A DNA stretch of 8,039 bases from an uncultured Eubacteriales bacterium (GCA_900555525.1 USLP01000049.1:1-8039); one strand, 5' to 3'; positions 1 through 6,767 are shown, counted from the first letter of the stretch. A program made the numbers and translations. Notes: a model not told the origin generated them from the letters alone.

Positions 1-290
1 TCACCCTCAAGCTCAACGGGCAGACCGTGAGTATCCCAGCCTGCTTTTCTTACAACTCTTTCACCTTTCATCGTGTGATAACGGGGAATCATATCTTTTA
101 TAACACGTGTTAAAACATGACCGATATGAGGCTTTCCGTTAGCCGTGGGAGGACCGTCATAAAAGCAAAAGCTTTTGCCCTCTTTTTTTTCGTCTATGCT
201 CTTTTGGAAAATGTTGTTTTCATTCCAAAAGTCAAGAACTTTCTTTTCTCTTTCCTTAAAATTCAGCGTAGGAGAAACTTTTTCGTACAT
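1..290 (-). CDS. ileS: Isoleucyl-tRNA synthetase, N-terminal fragment (cut by window edge)
   Basis: Cytoplasmic class I synthetase that charges tRNA-Ile with isoleucine. Only the first 96 codons are present, and the frame is open to the window edge. The fragment has the [16 protein letters not shown] block at residues 43-58 (HIGH signature at 55-58) and [12 protein letters not shown] at 84-95, both diagnostic of IleRS. The wording 'YDGPPTANG' and '[13 protein letters not shown]' fits the eukaryote-like type II IleRS better than the 'HDGPPYANG' of ordinary type I bacterial enzymes. That subtype call is an inference from the N-terminus alone. The ATG start at 290 is preceded by a GAAGGGA ribosome site at 301-307, with a 10-nt gap. 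Expression is probably set by the T-box leader just upstream, whose specifier codon is AUC, so gene and leader identities confirm each other. A full-length protein of about 1000 residues would be expected. Confidence 0.95.
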   Translation of the reverse strand, partial: MYEKVSPTLNFKEREKKVLDFWNENNIFQKSIDEKKEGKSFCFYDGPPTANGKPHIGHVLTRVIKDMIPRYHTMKGERVVRKAGWDTHGLPVELEG

Positions 291-307
291 TTATAATCAT
301 TCCCTTC

Positions 308-343
308 AAAAAAATAAGTTCGCCCCATAGACAGGACGAACTT
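308..343 (-). terminator. Intrinsic terminator of the ileS T-box
   Basis: AAGUUCGUCC (343-334) pairs over 10 bp, with one G-U, to GGGCGAACUU (325-316), leaving a loop of about 8 nt. A run of seven U residues follows at 314-308, ending just before the ileS ribosome site. This is the default OFF structure; tRNA binding to the T-box motif would sequester its 5' arm. Confidence 0.93.
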
Positions 344-367
344 TAAAAAATTTCGCTTATTACCACC
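334..367 (-). promoter_or_regulatory. T-box motif and predicted antiterminator of the ileS leader
   Basis: Seen: the motif GGUGGUAAUAAGCG, a variant of the consensus AGGGUGGNACCGCG. GCGAA (352-356) can pair with UUCGU (336-340), and GG (366-367) with CC (334-335). Between the two helices lies UGGUAAUAA (357-365), whose UGGU would contact the tRNA acceptor end. In this drawing the bulge is 9 nt rather than the usual 7, and the outer helix has only two clear pairs. The antiterminator therefore looks weaker than standard, or folds in a way I have not drawn correctly. Its 3' strand is the 5' arm of the terminator, as expected for mutually exclusive folds. Confidence 0.8.
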
Positions 368-441
368 ATACCTATATATGTGCCTCTGATAACGGAGAGA
401 ATCCGTCAAAGCTTAATCGGATTTTTACGGATAACACGCAT

Positions 442-460
442 AAAATAAGTGCGCCCCATA
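442..460 (-). repeat. 19-nt direct repeat of the terminator 3' arm inside the T-box leader
   Basis: On the minus strand this reads UAUGGGGCGCACUUAUUUU. It matches 329-311, the terminator 3' arm plus the start of its U-tract, at 18 of 19 positions; the single change is C for A in the middle. The copies are 131 bp apart. The upstream copy overlaps the 3' strand of the predicted Stem I base. It could pair with the terminator 5' arm (343-334) at 9 of 10 positions, so it may take part in an alternative fold. Chance alone is an unlikely explanation, but no function is known to me. Confidence 0.85.
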
Positions 461-602
461 ACGTTCCTTTCAGCTTTGCAGCTCCTAAGTGATGTTCAAA
501 GCAATCTACTCACCGCCCCGCTCGCACCGTCCGAGGCTCGCTCCAAGCTTTTGAAAGCTCCTACTGTCTTAATCTTCGCCTTTAAAAATTTTTAACATTT
601 AC

Positions 603-631
603 ATTATAATACATAAATCCCGAAATGTCAA
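603..631 (-). promoter_or_regulatory. Strong sigma-A-type promoter for ileS
   Basis: The -35 box TTGACA (626-631) and -10 box TATAAT (603-608) both match the consensus exactly and are separated by 17 nt (609-625). The expected transcription start is near 596, giving a leader of about 305 nt before the ileS ATG. A consensus promoter fits a gene whose output is set by attenuation in the leader rather than at initiation. Confidence 0.93.
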
Positions 632-709
632 TACTTTTTTGGAAATTTTTAAAAAGGAGAATTATGCGATGCGCCTAAAAAAACATGATTTTGATATTTT
701 TTTTATTGT
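632..709. other. AT-rich spacer between the small membrane-protein gene and the ileS promoter
   Basis: No gene or GC-rich hairpin is visible here. On the minus strand, A8 and U8 runs around 681-706 could form a weak A-U hairpin after the stop codon of the upstream gene. That is not convincing as a terminator, so read-through from the upstream gene into the ileS promoter region cannot be excluded. Confidence 0.6.
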
Positions 710-1195
710 TTAACCCTTAATATTTAACAGCAACAAAAGAAGTCCGAAAAATATGAGGATTCCAATAAAAAGCTTTAAATATTTGTATTTTTGAAGTGAG
801 GGCTTGGCGGTATGTATCGGTGTTTTAAGGGGGGGCTTTTTAATGGTTTTTTCACATGATTTTTGTTGAATAGTCTTTTTGTAAGCAGCTTTAGCTTTGC
901 GGTATAAAGCAAGCGGGTCTGTTTGATTCATAATACGTGAATAAAAAGTAAAAAGCCATTCTTCATCTTCCGAAACGCACATATTCGATTCATTACAATT
1001 GGGTTCATGCGCAATTTGAGTTCTGATATGGCGGTAATGCTTGAGCTTTTGCAAATCATTTCCCCAGTTCGGAACATAAAATGCGCCGTCAAAAGTATTC
1101 TCCATTTCATTTATATATGCTGTTACACCGTTAGATGTATCAAAAATTTCATTACAGATTTTTTCCAAACTTTTGTATTTTTCCATAAAGACCAT
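710..1195 (-). CDS. Small tail-anchored protein with HEPN-like RX4H motif, function unknown
   Basis: The product has about 161 residues and no assigned function. It resembles a conserved clostridial family that I recall, without certainty, as DUF6548. An N-terminal soluble, probably helical part (about residues 1-100) contains LKHYRHIRTQIAHE, in which R58 and H63 form an RX4H pair like that of HEPN-fold RNases and toxins. Conserved-looking NQTDPLALYRKAKAAYKK follows. Next comes a Lys/Pro-rich linker (about 105-138), then one hydrophobic helix at about 140-158 (LFIGILIFFGLLLLLLN) ending almost at the C-terminus. This suggests a tail-anchored protein with its soluble part in the cytoplasm. I chose the ATG at 1195 because GGAG at 1202-1205 lies 6 nt upstream; the frame stays open to an ATG at 1228 (172 residues), which has a poorer ribosome site. 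It follows glnS by 113 nt and may be read through from that operon. An RNase role is only an inference. Confidence 0.82.
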   Translation of the reverse strand: MVFMEKYKSLEKICNEIFDTSNGVTAYINEMENTFDGAFYVPNWGNDLQKLKHYRHIRTQIAHEPNCNESNMCVSEDEEWLFTFYSRIMNQTDPLALYRKAKAAYKKTIQQKSCEKTIKKPPLKTPIHTAKPSLQKYKYLKLFIGILIFFGLLLLLLNIKG

Positions 1196-1233
1196 AAAAA
1201 TCTCCATTCTGCCGCCCTGCATTGACATAAATT

Positions 1234-1272
1234 TCTCTTATCGGCAGGGCAAGGAATGATAAGAGATTTTTT
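1234..1272 (+). terminator. Terminator-like hairpin facing the plus strand, in the glnS/small-protein gap
   Basis: TCTCTTATC (1234-1242) and GATAAGAGA (1258-1266) form a perfect 9-bp stem with a 15-nt loop. TTTTTT (1267-1272) follows on the plus strand only. As a terminator it would stop antisense transcription before it enters the 3' end of glnS. On the minus strand the same hairpin lies in the 5' leader of the small gene and lacks a good U-tract. The long loop and AT-rich stem make it a modest terminator. Confidence 0.55.
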
Positions 1273-1308
1273 AACAGCCTTTTAACGCCTTGATTACTGA
1301 CAATAATA

Positions 1309-2973
1309 TTATAATTTAAAGCTGTCTTTTAGGCTGACAATCAGGTTGTATGCGTTTTTGTTTTTGGAGTCTTTGATGAAGTAGCCGTTTCTGATGAACT
1401 GGAAACGCTCATCGTCTTTTTCGTCCTTTAAGGAAGGCTCCAAAACAGCCTTTTTGGTTATTACGGAATCGGGGTTGATGTAGTCGGAGAGAGTTTTGCC
1501 TTCCTCCATATCGCCCATGTTTTCCTGTGTGAAAAGTCTGTCGTACATATTGATGTCGGCTTCTATGCCGTATTTTGCCGATACCCAGTGTATCGTTCCT
1601 TTTACTTTTCTGCCGTCGGGAGCGGAGCCTGTGAACGTTTCGGGGTCATACGAGCAGATAAGCTCCTTAATTTCACCGTTTTCGTCCTTTATGACTTCTT
1701 CGCATTTTATGAAATACGTTCCCGTAAGACGAACCTCGTTTCCCATTTTCAGTCTGTGGAATTTCGAGGGCGCCTCCTCCATAAAGTCGCTTCTTTCGAT
1801 ATAAAGCTCGCGCGTGAGCGGTACTTCTCTGTATGACGTTTCTTCCTTTTGCGGATAGTCGGGGACTTTAACGTATTTCACTTCGTTCTCGGGGAAGTTT
1901 TTAAGCGTGATTTTTAAGGGGTCTATTACCGCCATTTTACGCTTTGCCGATTCGTTAAGCTCGTTTCTTATGCAAAATTCCAAAAGTCGAATGTCAACCA
2001 GGCTGTTAGCCTTTGAAATGCCTGCTTTGTTTACAAATTCAAAAATAGCGGACGGAGTGTAGCCTCTGCGCCTTAAGCCGCACAGCGTAGGCATTCTCGG
2101 GTCGTCCCAGCCGTCAACGGTTTTTGTTTCCACAAGCTCTCTTAAGTATCTTTTTGACATAACCGTATACGTTACATTAAGACGTGCAAATTCTCTCTGC
2201 TTAGGCGGAAATTCAAAGCCTACGTTATCAACAACCCACTCGTAGAGCGGTCTGTGATTTTCAAATTCGAGAGAGCAGAGCGAGTGCGTTATGCCCTCGA
2301 TTGCGTCCTGCAGGGGGTGTGCAAAATCATAAAGCGGATATATGCACCATTTGTTTCCCTGTCTGTGATGCTCCGTATGAACTATTCTGTATATTGCGGG
2401 GTCTCTCATGTTCATGTTGGGAGACGCCATATCTATCTTTGCTCTCAAGGTTTTTTCGCCGTCTTTAAATTCGCCGTTTTTCATGCGCTCGAAAAGCTCC
2501 ATGTTTTCTTCGGGCGTTCTGTCGCGGTAGGGCGAATTTTTGCCCGGCTCCGTTAGCGTGCCTCTGTATTCTCTCATTTCCTCCGAGGTGAGGTCGCAGA
2601 CGTATGCCTTGCCGTCTTTTATAAGCTTGCAGGCAAATTCATAGCATTTGTCGAAATAGTCAGAGCCGTAGAAAATTCCGCCGTCGGGCTCCGCGCCGAG
2701 CCATTTCAAATCCTCATATATGGACTGAACGTATTCGTCGTCCTCTCTTGCAGGGTTTGTATCGTCATAGCGCAGATTAAAAAGTCCGTCGTATTTTTTC
2801 GCTATGGAATAGTTTATCCAAATCGCCTTTGCCGAGCCGATATGGAGATAGCCGTTCGGTTCGGGCGGAAAACGCGTATGAATACGTCGGGAGAAGCCTT
2901 CCTTTATGTCCTCGTCTATTATATCCGTGATAAAATTACCCTCGGATTCCTTAATCATCTTCGTTAAATCCAT
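1309..2973 (-). CDS. glnS: Glutaminyl-tRNA synthetase
   Basis: Cytoplasmic class I enzyme that attaches glutamine directly to tRNA-Gln. At 554 residues it has the usual full length. The catalytic Rossmann domain carries RFPPEPNGYLHIGSAKA, with the HIGH-type signature at residues 44-47, and NLRYDDTNP at 66-74. HSLCSLEFENHRPLYEW (230-246) is a GlnRS hallmark, and VMSKRYL, the KMSKS-type loop, is at 271-277. The part after about 340 is the two-barrel anticodon-binding domain. The start at 2973 is supported by AAAGGAGAG at 2983-2991, inside the end of gltX. The 10-nt overlap with gltX implies co-transcription and probable translational coupling. Most Bacillota make Gln-tRNA by amidating Glu-tRNA-Gln with GatCAB, and GlnRS entered bacteria by transfer from eukaryotes. 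Its presence implies a direct route here; whether GatCAB is also present cannot be seen. Confidence 0.97.
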   Translation of the reverse strand: MDLTKMIKESEGNFITDIIDEDIKEGFSRRIHTRFPPEPNGYLHIGSAKAIWINYSIAKKYDGLFNLRYDDTNPAREDDEYVQSIYEDLKWLGAEPDGGIFYGSDYFDKCYEFACKLIKDGKAYVCDLTSEEMREYRGTLTEPGKNSPYRDRTPEENMELFERMKNGEFKDGEKTLRAKIDMASPNMNMRDPAIYRIVHTEHHRQGNKWCIYPLYDFAHPLQDAIEGITHSLCSLEFENHRPLYEWVVDNVGFEFPPKQREFARLNVTYTVMSKRYLRELVETKTVDGWDDPRMPTLCGLRRRGYTPSAIFEFVNKAGISKANSLVDIRLLEFCIRNELNESAKRKMAVIDPLKITLKNFPENEVKYVKVPDYPQKEETSYREVPLTRELYIERSDFMEEAPSKFHRLKMGNEVRLTGTYFIKCEEVIKDENGEIKELICSYDPETFTGSAPDGRKVKGTIHWVSAKYGIEADINMYDRLFTQENMGDMEEGKTLSDYINPDSVITKKAVLEPSLKDEKDDERFQFIRNGYFIKDSKNKNAYNLIVSLKDSFKL

Positions 2974-4604
2974 TTTTCAAGTCTCTCCTTTACCAAATCC
3001 TTGCCCATTATTTTAAGAACGTCATACATATCGGGTGTGTTGACACGTCCGCAGACAGCGACTCTTATAACCGTGCTGACGTGCGAAATATTTCCCTTAA
3101 AGCCGTCGGGGTTCTTCTTATATTCCTTCATATTTATAGTATAACCGTATTTTTCGGAAATTTCCTTAATTTTGGAAAACCATTCGGAATTATCGTCTTT
3201 TTCGTCATAAACGCTGATATAATCACGCAGAATATTCTTTCTGTCCTCCTCCGATACTTCGCTCGGAAAATCGTATGACGGATTATAAAGCTCGCTGAAG
3301 AAATAGGAAATATAATCCTTAACCTCGGTAAGGCGCGCTATATCCTTTCTCGGCTTGTTTCCGCCTCTGCCAATGTTCAGAATTTCTATGGTTTTATCCT
3401 TATGCGCTTTCAGAAATTCATAAAATTCCGTATCGTATTTTTCGGCATACGAAAGCGTGAGATTATAAACCTCCTCCGCAGATAAGCGTGAAATGTAGTT
3501 TTTGGAAACGTCGTTTAGTTTAACAAGGTCAAACAGCGCGCCGGAAACCGACATTTTTTTCGGTGAAAACGGAAATTCCTTATACGACTTGTCTTGATTT
3601 TTGTCATACCATTCCTCAAAGTTGGAATTTAAAAGCGTCATAAGATAAATAAGAACACATTCGGGAACGTAGCCCTCCTGCTTGTAGTAGGAAAGCGCCA
3701 GCTCGGGGTCTTTTCTCTTTGAAAGCTTGCGCTTTGTTTCACCGTCCATTTTCATAAGCGGAGAAATGTGCATATATTTGGGCGGTTTGAGTCCCGTTTC
3801 TCTGAAAAGCTGTAAATGAACGGGCAGGGTAGCGAGCCATTCGTCGCCTCGAACAACGTGCGTTGTTCCCATGAGATAATCGTCTATAACGTGTGCGAAA
3901 TGGTAGGTGGGTATACCGTCCGATTTTAGGATTACTATATCCATATCGTTTTCGCATACTTCTATATCGCCTTTAACAAGGTCTGTAAATTTGAATTTGT
4001 TTTCAATGCTTCCCATGCTCTTTAAACGTATAACATATGAAAGTCCGCTTTTGACTTTTTCTTCGATTTCTTCATATGTGAGATTACGGCATTTCGCCCA
4101 CTTTCCTCTGTAGCCGGGGTTATCTTCCTTTGCTTCCTCCTGCTTTTTGTGAAGCTCCGCCAAATCCTCCTCGGTGCAGAAGCAGGGGTAAGCTTTACCC
4201 TCCGACACAAGCTTTTTCGCAAACGCTTTATATATTTTTTCACGTTTGCGCTGTTTATACGGACCGTATATACCTTTTTCACCGTCTAAAGTTACACCCT
4301 CGTCAAATTCAAGACCGAAGTCGTAAAGCGCATTTATAATGGCTTCAACTCCGCCCTCAACCTCTCTTTTTTTGTCCGTATCTTCTATGCGAAGATAAAA
4401 AGTGCCGCCGCTTATATGTGCAAGACGTTCATTTGTAAGCGCCGCATAGAGATTTCCCAGGTGCATAAAGCCTGTCGGGCTGGGCGCCATTCTTGTAACC
4501 TTTTCGCCCTCTTTTAATGTACGTCTCGGATATTCTTCCATTATTTCCTCCACGCTTTTTAAAGCTTCGGGAAATAAAAGCTCGGAAAGCTTATTGTAAT
4601 CCAT
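2964..4604 (-). CDS. gltX: Glutamyl-tRNA synthetase
   Basis: Cytoplasmic class I enzyme charging tRNA-Glu; glutamyl-tRNA also feeds tetrapyrrole synthesis in many bacteria. From the chosen start it has 546 residues, longer than the usual 470-500, as in a clostridial GltX subgroup that begins MDYxKLxELLFP. Motifs: RMAPSPTGFMHLGN (38-51, HIGH type), LRIEDTDKKR (71-80), YPCFC (139-143, with C172 a possible partner in zinc binding), VVRGDEW (250-256) and KLSKRKD (293-299, KMSKS type). The remainder is the helical anticodon-binding region. The frame is open up to an ATG at 4667 inside the kinase gene. I prefer ATG 4604 because the protein then begins like its relatives and does not overlap the kinase; a GAAAGGA site lies 11 nt upstream. 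It sits 23 nt after the kinase stop and overlaps glnS by 10 nt. Confidence 0.96.
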   Translation of the reverse strand: MDYNKLSELLFPEALKSVEEIMEEYPRRTLKEGEKVTRMAPSPTGFMHLGNLYAALTNERLAHISGGTFYLRIEDTDKKREVEGGVEAIINALYDFGLEFDEGVTLDGEKGIYGPYKQRKREKIYKAFAKKLVSEGKAYPCFCTEEDLAELHKKQEEAKEDNPGYRGKWAKCRNLTYEEIEEKVKSGLSYVIRLKSMGSIENKFKFTDLVKGDIEVCENDMDIVILKSDGIPTYHFAHVIDDYLMGTTHVVRGDEWLATLPVHLQLFRETGLKPPKYMHISPLMKMDGETKRKLSKRKDPELALSYYKQEGYVPECVLIYLMTLLNSNFEEWYDKNQDKSYKEFPFSPKKMSVSGALFDLVKLNDVSKNYISRLSAEEVYNLTLSYAEKYDTEFYEFLKAHKDKTIEILNIGRGGNKPRKDIARLTEVKDYISYFFSELYNPSYDFPSEVSEEDRKNILRDYISVYDEKDDNSEWFSKIKEISEKYGYTINMKEYKKNPDGFKGNISHVSTVIRVAVCGRVNTPDMYDVLKIMGKDLVKERLEKWI

Positions 4605-4627
4605 TTGTTTCCATGTCCTTTCGTATG

Positions 4628-6064
4628 TTAAAGTATTATATAAAATTCGGCATAACCGTTTTCGCATTTAACGCCGTATTTTTTGTTGTGAACCTCCATA
4701 ATCGCCTTGACAATAGAAAGACCGAGCCCGTTGCCCTTGCTTTCGGCGTCCTTATAGAAGCTTTGCCATATTTTTTTGCTGTCAAGCTGCTGCGTTGTTT
4801 GATTGCGTACGGCAAAATAAACGCCGTCCTCGCATTTTTTTAAAATAATCAGGATTTCCTTTTCGCCCTCGCAGTGATATATCGCATTTGAAACGTAGTT
4901 CGACATAACGCGCTCTATAAGCGTTCTGTCTGCGCTGACGGTTAGTCCGTCCGTAATATCGGTTTTTATAGCCGTGTCCTCGCCCTTTGCGATAACCTCG
5001 TACGTTTCCGCCGTTTCATGCGCAAGCTCGCTTATGTCAAAGCTTTCTATGGAAAGAATATCCCTGTATGATTCAAGCTGAGCCAAAACGAGAAGCTCTT
5101 TTACAATCTTCGCCATTTTGTCCGTTTCGTCGCATATTACGTCATAATAATAGTCGAGGTCTTCCTTATCGGTAACAAGTCCCTCCTTGAGCATTTCGCC
5201 GTAGGACGCTATAACCGCAATCGGCGTTTTAAGCTCGTGCGACGCATTCTGCAAAAATTCCTTACGCATTACCTCGTTGCGCTCACGCTGCGTTATATCG
5301 TTTTTAAGCATTGTGTTCGCCCGATAAAGCTGCGTAATGTTTTTAGACAGCGTTTCCGACATGGAGTTTAACGATAAGCCGAGCGTGTTAAGCTCGCTTT
5401 CACCCTTTGGAACGTATTTTTTTGAAAAGTCAAGCTTGCTTATTCTGTTTGAAATATCGACCATTTCGTAAATAGGCTTTGTGATGTTTGCGCTTACGAA
5501 ATACGAAATAACCGCTCCCAAAATGGAAACGGGTACGCTTATTATAAGAAAAAAGTCCTTATAAACGTCAACGCTTTTTATAATCGCCTCAACGGGCTTT
5601 GTAAGAAAAATATAATAGTCTCCGACAAGATGACCCTTTAAAAATATTCTTTTCATGCCGTACTGGTCGGGGAGAGTTTTTATCGTATACGCTTTTCCTT
5701 CGGGTATCTCGATAGAGCCCAAAAAGCTTTTCGGATTAAAAAAGGCGCCGTTTGAATTTTGAAATTCATTAAATGTGTTTGTACTCGAATAGACCTGCGA
5801 AAACTGCGCGTCGCTTATTATAACGGCAATGTTTGAGTTTGCCGCCAGGCGTGTGAGCGTATATGTAACGTCGCTCGCCTCGGTATTTTCGGCAATTTTC
5901 GTTATTTCTCCGTATATCTGCGCAAATTCAAGCTCTTCACGGTAGACATAGTACCTCTGCAAAAACATTGCGGATACGAAAAATAAAAATATGAGTATAA
6001 AAAATATTGTAAGAAAAAACGTTGTTGCCGTCCTTAAACGCAGGGATTTAAACATAAGCCTCAC
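4628..6064 (-). CDS. Membrane sensor histidine kinase with HAMP domain
   Basis: Sensor half of a two-component system. In the 478-residue reading, TM1 is at about 13-35, an extracytoplasmic domain at about 36-168 and TM2 at about 170-191. HAMP covers about 190-243, and the HisKA dimerisation domain about 262-332, with SHELKTP (275-281) and H276 as the phosphoacceptor. The HATPase domain has an N box (ERVMSNYVSNAIYH, 384-397) and a G2 box (GNGLGLSIVK, 444-453). The G1 box is degenerate: RNQTTQQLDSKKIWQSFYK lacks the usual DxGxG glycines, as in some clostridial kinases, so activity is likely but not certain. The sensory domain has no motif I can tie to a ligand. The GTG at 6064 overlaps the regulator stop by 4 nt (GTGA). 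An in-frame ATG at 6055 with AAGGA 10 nt upstream is an equally good start. Its partner is the adjacent regulator. Confidence 0.95.
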   Translation of the reverse strand: MRLMFKSLRLRTATTFFLTIFFILIFLFFVSAMFLQRYYVYREELEFAQIYGEITKIAENTEASDVTYTLTRLAANSNIAVIISDAQFSQVYSSTNTFNEFQNSNGAFFNPKSFLGSIEIPEGKAYTIKTLPDQYGMKRIFLKGHLVGDYYIFLTKPVEAIIKSVDVYKDFFLIISVPVSILGAVISYFVSANITKPIYEMVDISNRISKLDFSKKYVPKGESELNTLGLSLNSMSETLSKNITQLYRANTMLKNDITQRERNEVMRKEFLQNASHELKTPIAVIASYGEMLKEGLVTDKEDLDYYYDVICDETDKMAKIVKELLVLAQLESYRDILSIESFDISELAHETAETYEVIAKGEDTAIKTDITDGLTVSADRTLIERVMSNYVSNAIYHCEGEKEILIILKKCEDGVYFAVRNQTTQQLDSKKIWQSFYKDAESKGNGLGLSIVKAIMEVHNKKYGVKCENGYAEFYIIL

Positions 6065-6747
6065 TGTCCTTCCGAATCGTCGGGAATCTCAAATTTATAG
6101 CCGACGCTTCTGACGGTTTGTATATAAGAGCCGCATCCGAGCAGCTTTGCGCGCAGCTTCTTTATATGCGTGTCAATCGTGCGTACGTCTCCGAAATAAT
6201 CGTAGCTCCACACATTGTTTAAAATATCGTCTCTCGAAAGCACGATGCCTTTGTTTGTGATAAGATAACCCAAAAGCTCAAATTCCTTGTTGGTAAGGTC
6301 AATCTTTTCACCGTTAACAGATACCTCATAGGTGGTTTTGTTGTAGGTCAAATCTCCGAACTGTGTTTCCTGAAGCAAAACGGACGTTCTTCTCAAAACG
6401 GCATTTACCTTTGCAAGAAGAATTTTAAGATTAAAAGGCTTTGCGACGTATTCGTCGGCGCAAAGCTCGTAGCCTTTCAAAACGTCGTATTCCTCCGCCT
6501 TTGCGGTAAGCATTATAACGGGCGTTTTTGAAACCTTTCGTATTTCCTTCAAAACGGCGTAGCCGTCCATGACGGGCATCATTATATCCAAAATAACCAC
6601 ATCAAATTTATGCGCAAAAAACTTGTCGAAAGCGTCCTCGCCGTTTTTTGCGGTTTTTACATCAAAGCCGCTTTTTGTAAAGAAATCGCTTAAAACCTTG
6701 CGTATTCTTTCTTCATCGTCGACAATAAGCAGTTTAAATTTATTCAT
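6061..6747 (-). CDS. OmpR/PhoB-family DNA-binding response regulator
   Basis: Transcription factor activated by the adjacent kinase; 228 residues. The receiver domain (about 3-120) has acidic-pocket residues D10 and D11, phosphoacceptor D54 in VILDIMMP, switch residue T81, aromatic Y100 and K103 in VAKPF. The C-terminal winged helix (about 127-222) contains DLTNKEFELLGYL, the RTIDTHIKKLRAKL recognition-helix region and VRSVGYKF. All key receiver residues are intact. The frame is open to 6777, but ATG 6747 is chosen because AAAGGTGGT lies about 6 nt upstream and the protein then begins MNKFKLLIVDDE as relatives do. It overlaps the kinase by 4 nt. Its promoter is at 6768-6796. Its targets are unknown; autoregulation and control of the downstream synthetase genes are possibilities, not observations. 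Confidence 0.96.
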   Translation of the reverse strand: MNKFKLLIVDDEERIRKVLSDFFTKSGFDVKTAKNGEDAFDKFFAHKFDVVILDIMMPVMDGYAVLKEIRKVSKTPVIMLTAKAEEYDVLKGYELCADEYVAKPFNLKILLAKVNAVLRRTSVLLQETQFGDLTYNKTTYEVSVNGEKIDLTNKEFELLGYLITNKGIVLSRDDILNNVWSYDYFGDVRTIDTHIKKLRAKLLGCGSYIQTVRSVGYKFEIPDDSEGQ

Positions 6748-6767
6748 TTCGACACCACCTTTAATAT

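Larger units (their letters stand above)
308..596 (-). promoter_or_regulatory. T-box riboswitch leader, isoleucine specific (AUC specifier), upstream of ileS
   Basis: This is an untranslated leader that senses uncharged tRNA-Ile and lets transcription continue into ileS. Reading down the minus strand, the parts are as follows. A Stem I base can form between 568-579 and 438-449 (10 of 12 positions pair, with wobbles). A distal Stem I hairpin, GCCUCG/CGGGGC, has a GGUGCGAG-containing loop typical of T-boxes. The specifier region reads UUUGAACAUCACUU, with AUC at 493-491. A Stem III-like hairpin, AAUCCG/CGGAUU, lies at 400-423. The CCGUUAUC element often seen before the T-box motif is at 388-395. 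The T-box motif GGUGGUAAUAAGCG is at 354-367 and the terminator at 308-343. UGGU in the motif would pair with the ACCA end of an A73 tRNA, as tRNA-Ile has. The transcription start near 596 is inferred from the promoter. This leader, its promoter and its terminator fill most of the 291-709 gap between genes. Confidence 0.93.

Noticed and set aside
653..677. Plus-strand mini-ORF with AAGGAG followed by ATG CGA TGC GCC TAA
   Set aside because: Four codons only, no plus-strand promoter seen, and no plus-strand gene downstream; the match to a ribosome site is probably chance in AT-rich sequence.
1308..1340. Possible promoter for the small protein gene: TATAAT at 1308-1313 with TTGTCA at 1335-1340
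   Set aside because: The spacing is 21 nt, too long for a sigma-A promoter, and the -10 match overlaps the AT-rich glnS stop region. The gene may instead be read from the glnS operon.
1007..2556. Open frames on the plus strand across the small gene and glnS (for example 1496-1804 and 2254-2556)
   Set aside because: They are antisense to clear genes, match no recognisable family and have no ribosome sites of note.
4605..4667. Upstream start for gltX at 4667, adding 21 residues
   Set aside because: The extra stretch overlaps the kinase 3' end, is unlike the N-terminus of related GltX proteins, and the ATG at 4604 has its own upstream GAAAGGA.
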